Shown here: positions 60,628-64,000 of the stretch, piece by piece
Layout: the number at the start of each line of letters is the position of its first letter
How positions within the stretch are numbered: position 1 is the first letter of the stretch
NCBI RefSeq assembly: GCF_003350205.1
Contig: NZ_QLLC01000006.1
Coordinates: 62,001-126,000 of the forward strand
Length of the DNA stretch: 64,000 nt
Direction of reading: 5' to 3'
Origin: Brevundimonas bullata
Lineage (GTDB): Bacteria; Pseudomonadota; Alphaproteobacteria; Caulobacterales; Caulobacteraceae
Made by a program: the position numbers and the translations under genes
Notes under the pieces: model-generated
The model's input: the letters and a program-made list of their open reading frames with translations, nothing else
Told to the model about the DNA's origin: nothing
The model's database searches: none

Positions 60628-62494
60628 CGCTCCCTCCTTGCAACTGATCCAACACCGCCTGCTGCGCCGCCATTTCCTGGGCCACCCGGCCATAGATGTC
60701 CGCGGCGCGCGCGGCGGCTCTCCTGTCGTCCATGGCGCCCGCGACCTCCTTGAACAGCGGCAGGCTGGCCCCGTCGTCCCGGCCGAGGCTGCGCCGCCCC
60801 AGCCAGGGATGAGGCGGAGCCCCCGGCGCGTCCACGCCCAGCGCCTGGTCCGGAAGAGGTCCATGGGCGCGGCTACGAAACGGCTCGCGCCGGTCGTAAA
60901 GCAGCTTCTCGGAGCGGAGCGGACGCTGGCCGGCTACGAAGACCAATTGCAGATGATCCGGAAGGGCTCGGATCTCGCCAGGCTCCAGCAAGGGCCGCTC
61001 GACCTCGGACCGCGACACCGTGCTTCGCCCCGCGCCGAACCCTGAGGGCGAACTGCGGCTGGTCCGGGTCTCCGTGACCGAGCCGGTCAGCTTCGACACC
61101 TTGTCCTGGGTCAGCGGGTCGAGGGCCGAGAAGGCGGTGTAGACATGACAGTTGTCGAGGATGGTGTTGTGGGGGCCGTAGGTCTCGACGATGTCGTTCA
61201 GGGACTGTGCGACGAACATGGCCTTGATGCCGTATCCGCTCATCAACCGCAGCGACTTCTCGAAGAAGGCCAGCCGCCCCAGCAGCGGGAACTCGTCCAT
61301 GACCATCAGCAACTTGTGGCGCTTGGGCCGCCCCGCAGCATCTAGCTTCTCTTCGGCGGTCAGGGCCTGGGCCGCCGCATAGAAGAGCAGCCGCACCAGG
61401 GGCCGAAGCGCCGCCGCATCCGCCGGCGCCACCTGCACATAAAGCGACAGGGGCGCTTCGGCGCACATCAGATCGCCCATGGCGAAGTCCGAGGCGGCCA
61501 AAACCCGCTCCACGTCCTCGCCCGCCAGCCACTTCAGATAGGACCGCGCCGTCCCCTGGACCGAGGTGCGGAACCGGTCATGCATGGCCGCATAGCCCTT
61601 CACCGCGGTCTGGATGAAAGGATGGGCCTGCGGCTCGCCGTCCGGTCCAAGGCGATGCAGGGTCTTGAGCATGACGTCCGCCGCCTCGTCGAGGTCGGCC
61701 AGCAGTTCCCGGACCTTCAGCATGGTCTTGTCCTGATCCTCGGCGGTGTAGAGGACATGCAGGATCACCGCCTCGAGGATCTCCGAGGCCGCCTTGTCCC
61801 AGATGGCCTCCTCGTCGCGCGTCCCGCCGGGATCGGACAGAATGGCGACCAGCCTCTGCACCTGGGCCAATTCGCCCGCTCCGGGCCGGATCTCCGCCAG
61901 GGGATTCCATCGCGCCGAAGCGGGATGCCGGGGCGCCAGATAGAGGGCGTGGGAAAACCGCGACCGCCAGCCGGCCGTCACAGCCCAGAGCTCGCCCTTG
62001 GGATCATGGACCAGGACGCTGCCGCCCCACGACAGCAGGGTGGGAACCACATGCCCCCTGCCCTTGCCGCTGCGCGTCCCGCCCGTCACCAGGGTCGGCC
62101 GCAGGTCCGTCGTCGCCAGCAGCCGCCCGCGAAACTCCCCCAGGACGGCGCCCGACTTCGCGAGAAAGCCCGCGCGCCGCGCCTCCGTCAGACCGCCCCA
62201 GCCGCGTCGCCGAACTGTCCGGCCCTGGCTATCCGCCACGACACCCAGGCTCAATCCGCCCAGCGCCCCCGCCAGGATCGCGACGCCGCTGCGGTTCAGG
62301 GCCTCGCGGGCTTCCGCCCCGTAGGTCCTTCGCCAGACCAGGATCGACCAGGGCGGATAGACGGCGAGCGTCGGACCGGGCCGCCAGGCCGGCCCCAGCA
62401 CCGAGGACCATCCGTAGGTCCAGGCGAACATCTGTGTTCCCGCGCTCAGGCCGATAAGGATTCCCGCCGCCAGGCCTATGAGCCGCCCCTTCAC
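60620..62494 (-). CDS. traG: TraG/VirD4-type coupling protein
   Basis: 624 residues with two N-terminal helices (about 5-25 and 70-95). Walker A is VTGGTRSGKGRGHVVPTLLSW (about residue 135) and Walker B is LLMVMDEFPLLGRLAFFEKS (about 400). The coupling protein links relaxase-bound DNA to the secretion channel. No relaxase gene is in the window, so it must lie to the right if the element is complete. Its start overlaps the GntR gene stop by 4 bases. Confidence 0.95.
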   Translation of the reverse strand: MKGRLIGLAAGILIGLSAGTQMFAWTYGWSSVLGPAWRPGPTLAVYPPWSILVWRRTYGAEAREALNRSGVAILAGALGGLSLGVVADSQGRTVRRRGWGGLTEARRAGFLAKSGAVLGEFRGRLLATTDLRPTLVTGGTRSGKGRGHVVPTLLSWGGSVLVHDPKGELWAVTAGWRSRFSHALYLAPRHPASARWNPLAEIRPGAGELAQVQRLVAILSDPGGTRDEEAIWDKAASEILEAVILHVLYTAEDQDKTMLKVRELLADLDEAADVMLKTLHRLGPDGEPQAHPFIQTAVKGYAAMHDRFRTSVQGTARSYLKWLAGEDVERVLAASDFAMGDLMCAEAPLSLYVQVAPADAAALRPLVRLLFYAAAQALTAEEKLDAAGRPKRHKLLMVMDEFPLLGRLAFFEKSLRLMSGYGIKAMFVAQSLNDIVETYGPHNTILDNCHVYTAFSALDPLTQDKVSKLTGSVTETRTSRSSPSGFGAGRSTVSRSEVERPLLEPGEIRALPDHLQLVFVAGQRPLRSEKLLYDRREPFRSRAHGPLPDQALGVDAPGAPPHPWLGRRSLGRDDGASLPLFKEVAGAMDDRRAAARAADIYGRVAQEMAAQQAVLDQLQGGSDG

Positions 62495-63117
62495 GGCGCA
62501 TCCTCTCCAGCGTCCGACGGCGTCCCCGTCATCGTTTCGAGCACCAGCAGCGCCGCCGCCTCCATGCGGCGATGGTGGTAGCGGCTCAGAGCAATCTCGA
62601 GCGCCTGGATGTCAGCCTGGGCCAGAAGGGTGGAGATGCCGGCCGCCTCGTCGTCGAGGTCTGCGAAAACCTGTTCTTCCGCCCCTCTGATCTGCGCCAG
62701 TCGCGACGACACGCGCCGAAAAGCGTCGAGAAGGGCGTCGCTGCCGCTGCTCTGGACCAGACGGTCGAGGTCGCGATGGAGCATGGCCCGGACGCCCTCC
62801 TCATCCGGCGCCGACGCCGCCGGCAGACCCGCCGTGCCGTCCAGGCTCAAGCGGAGGCAATGAAGGCGAAAGGCCAGACGATCCCGGACCGTCGCGGGAT
62901 CCAGCTGAAGCGTGACGTAGCCGCCAAGCGGAGCGCGTTCGACCAGCCCCGCGCCCGCAAGCCAGGCCAGGGCCTCCCGCACCGGCGTGGTCGACAAGCG
63001 CAGGCGCCGCGCCTCCTCGACGATGACGACCGGCTGGCCCGCGCCATAGAACCCCTGCTCCACGCGCAACCTCAGGCTGCCGAGCGCCTGATGGAACGGA
63101 TCGCGGTTTCGGGTCAA
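62491..63117 (-). CDS. GntR-like transcriptional regulator
   Basis: 208 residues with a GntR-type winged helix near residues 13-65 (EEARRLRLSTTPVREALAWLAGAGLVERAPLGGYVT) and an all-helical C-terminal domain of the FadR type. It is the first gene of the traG operon and is therefore placed to control transfer. It diverges from the XRE-like gene with a 201-bp control region. Confidence 0.85.
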   Translation of the reverse strand: MTRNRDPFHQALGSLRLRVEQGFYGAGQPVVIVEEARRLRLSTTPVREALAWLAGAGLVERAPLGGYVTLQLDPATVRDRLAFRLHCLRLSLDGTAGLPAASAPDEEGVRAMLHRDLDRLVQSSGSDALLDAFRRVSSRLAQIRGAEEQVFADLDDEAAGISTLLAQADIQALEIALSRYHHRRMEAAALLVLETMTGTPSDAGEDAP

Positions 63118-63318
63118 AGCATCCTCTCCCCTCGCATGAGAAAACTATTGAACAGCGACGCCGGCTTCTCCAATGAGTTGAGAACACCAGCGTTCTCTCG
63201 CGCCGAAGAACGTCGCCAGCCCCGCCGAAAACCGACGGCGGGAGCGCCGGAAAGCGGCGCGGTCTTCGTCGCCATGCGTCGTTCCGGCCCTGCGGGGCCG
63301 CAATCTCGGGGTGAGAAA

Positions 63319-63816
63319 ATGGATGCGGAAACGAAAGGCGTTCCGCCGGCTTCCAATCATGACGGGGCGCTTCTCTCGGCGGCGCTCCGGGCGGTGAGGC
63401 GTCTGCGCGGCATGAGTTCGCGCGACACGGCGGACGCCATGCACATGCCGCTGCGCACCTACCAGCGCTTCGAATCCGGCGAGACCCGCCCCAACCTCGA
63501 CCACATCCATCGCTTCGCCCGGGCGACGCGCAGCGATCCCCACGCCCTGGTGATGGCGGTGGCCATCGGCGCGCCGGAACTGGCGGTTCACACGGCCGAC
63601 AATCACCTCGTCACCATCCTCACGGTCGGCCTTCAGACCTTCAACCGGACGCAGGGCGACAAGATCGCCGATCTCGACGTGCGCGCCATCGTCAGCGCCG
63701 TAACGGCGATGTTCGATCGATTGGCCGATGCCACTGCAGCCCAGAACGAAGCCCGCGCCTGGATCCGAACGGGTCAGGACGCCCTCGCCAAGGCGCGGCC
63801 CAAGCCCGGCCGCTGA
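63319..63816 (+). CDS. XRE-type helix-turn-helix protein
   Basis: 165 residues from the ATG at 63319 (GGGGTGAG upstream). LRAVRRLRGMSSRDTADAMHMPLRTYQRFESGETRPNLDHIHRFARATRSDP (residues about 26-80) is a Cro/C1-type helix-turn-helix; the rest is helical with no known domain. It probably regulates the conjugative element, divergent from the GntR gene. Confidence 0.85.
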   Translation: MDAETKGVPPASNHDGALLSAALRAVRRLRGMSSRDTADAMHMPLRTYQRFESGETRPNLDHIHRFARATRSDPHALVMAVAIGAPELAVHTADNHLVTILTVGLQTFNRTQGDKIADLDVRAIVSAVTAMFDRLADATAAQNEARAWIRTGQDALAKARPKPGR

Positions 63817-63830
63817 GCATCCGCCGCGCA

Positions 63831-63902
63831 CAGATATACTCCAGATATAGCTTCACCGACCGTCGCTACGGGCGCTCACTGGGTCCGCCACGATAGGTGG
63901 CG
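63831..63902. promoter_or_regulatory. Candidate regulatory repeats before the last gene
   Basis: CAGATATA occurs at 63831-63838 and 63842-63849, one helical turn apart. A 6-bp stem CGCCAC/GTGGCG (63886-63891 and 63897-63902) with a GATAG loop follows, just upstream of the next ribosome site. Confidence 0.4.
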
Positions 63903-63922
63903 AACTGAAGCAGGAGACTGAC

Positions 63923-64000
63923 ATGCAGACCCAAATCCTGAAGCTGGTGCGCGTCGGCAGCGCGCATGATCTCACCCGCCTGGAGATCGAGGGCAAGTAC
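63923..64000 (+). CDS. Unidentified gene, 5' end only
   Basis: 26 codons (MQTQILKLVRVGSAHDLTR...) from an ATG preceded by AGGAG at the right distance, running off the window. Not enough sequence to name a family. It lies downstream of the XRE-type gene on the same strand. Confidence 0.6.
   Translation, partial: MQTQILKLVRVGSAHDLTRLEIEGKY

Overview
The window is a GC-rich stretch of an alphaproteobacterial chromosome, most probably Caulobacterales and close to Brevundimonas. The reasons are a PopZ polar-organiser gene next to valS and a TolC gene, the run serS-surE-pcm-nlpD-yajC-secD-secF on one strand, alphaproteobacterial TrmFO, and dense, often overlapping genes. The genus is inferred from content and gene order, not from a search.

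Region 1 (1-36.5 kb) is core chromosome. It holds the 3' end of uvrA, two paralogous membrane proteins, trmFO, a CynX-like transporter with a divergent MarR regulator, the Sec accessory genes yajC-secD-secF, an nlpD-like envelope factor, pcm, surE and serS. After these come a cytochrome b561-YceI fusion beside a stand-alone YceI lipoprotein, mutL, a low-molecular-weight tyrosine phosphatase and a solitary YjhX/TopAI-type toxin homologue. RNA and ribosome genes follow (rsmD, an RluB-type pseudouridine synthase, tadA, rsgA, a RumA-type methyltransferase, tlyA, valS), then popZ, tolC, a degenerate Pcm homologue, tRNA-Cys, a SpoU methyltransferase and tRNA-Asn.

Palindromic intergenic repeats are scattered through 3.7-19.2 kb. 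Four occur as inverted pairs whose outer ends read GTCA(T/C)CC...GG(A/G)TGAC. One pair encloses exactly one gene, for a small GIY-YIG nuclease, and that gene takes its last codons and stop from the repeat. I consider this 413-bp unit and its short gene-less relatives the most interesting small-scale structure here.

Region 2 (about 36.5-64 kb) starts beside tRNA-Asn and looks like part of an integrated conjugative element. A P-type (Trb) type IV secretion operon runs on the minus strand: traG, a small CopG-like gene and trbB, then after about 10 kb trbC-D-E-J-L-F-G-I, a TraF-type peptidase, a lytic transglycosylase and two small DNA-binding proteins, most of them translationally coupled. The 10 kb between trbB and trbC carries cargo: a TonB-dependent receptor, an AbgT-type transporter, a CocE/NonD hydrolase and a LysR regulator in one operon, a divergent CapA-type protein, and a pentapeptide-repeat protein of Qnr-like size. 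No integrase or relaxase lies in the window, so the element presumably continues past 64 kb. GntR-like and XRE-like regulators flank the right side. YcaQ-like and hemolysin III genes (36.9-39.1 kb) sit between tRNA-Asn and the transfer genes and may be either cargo or chromosome.
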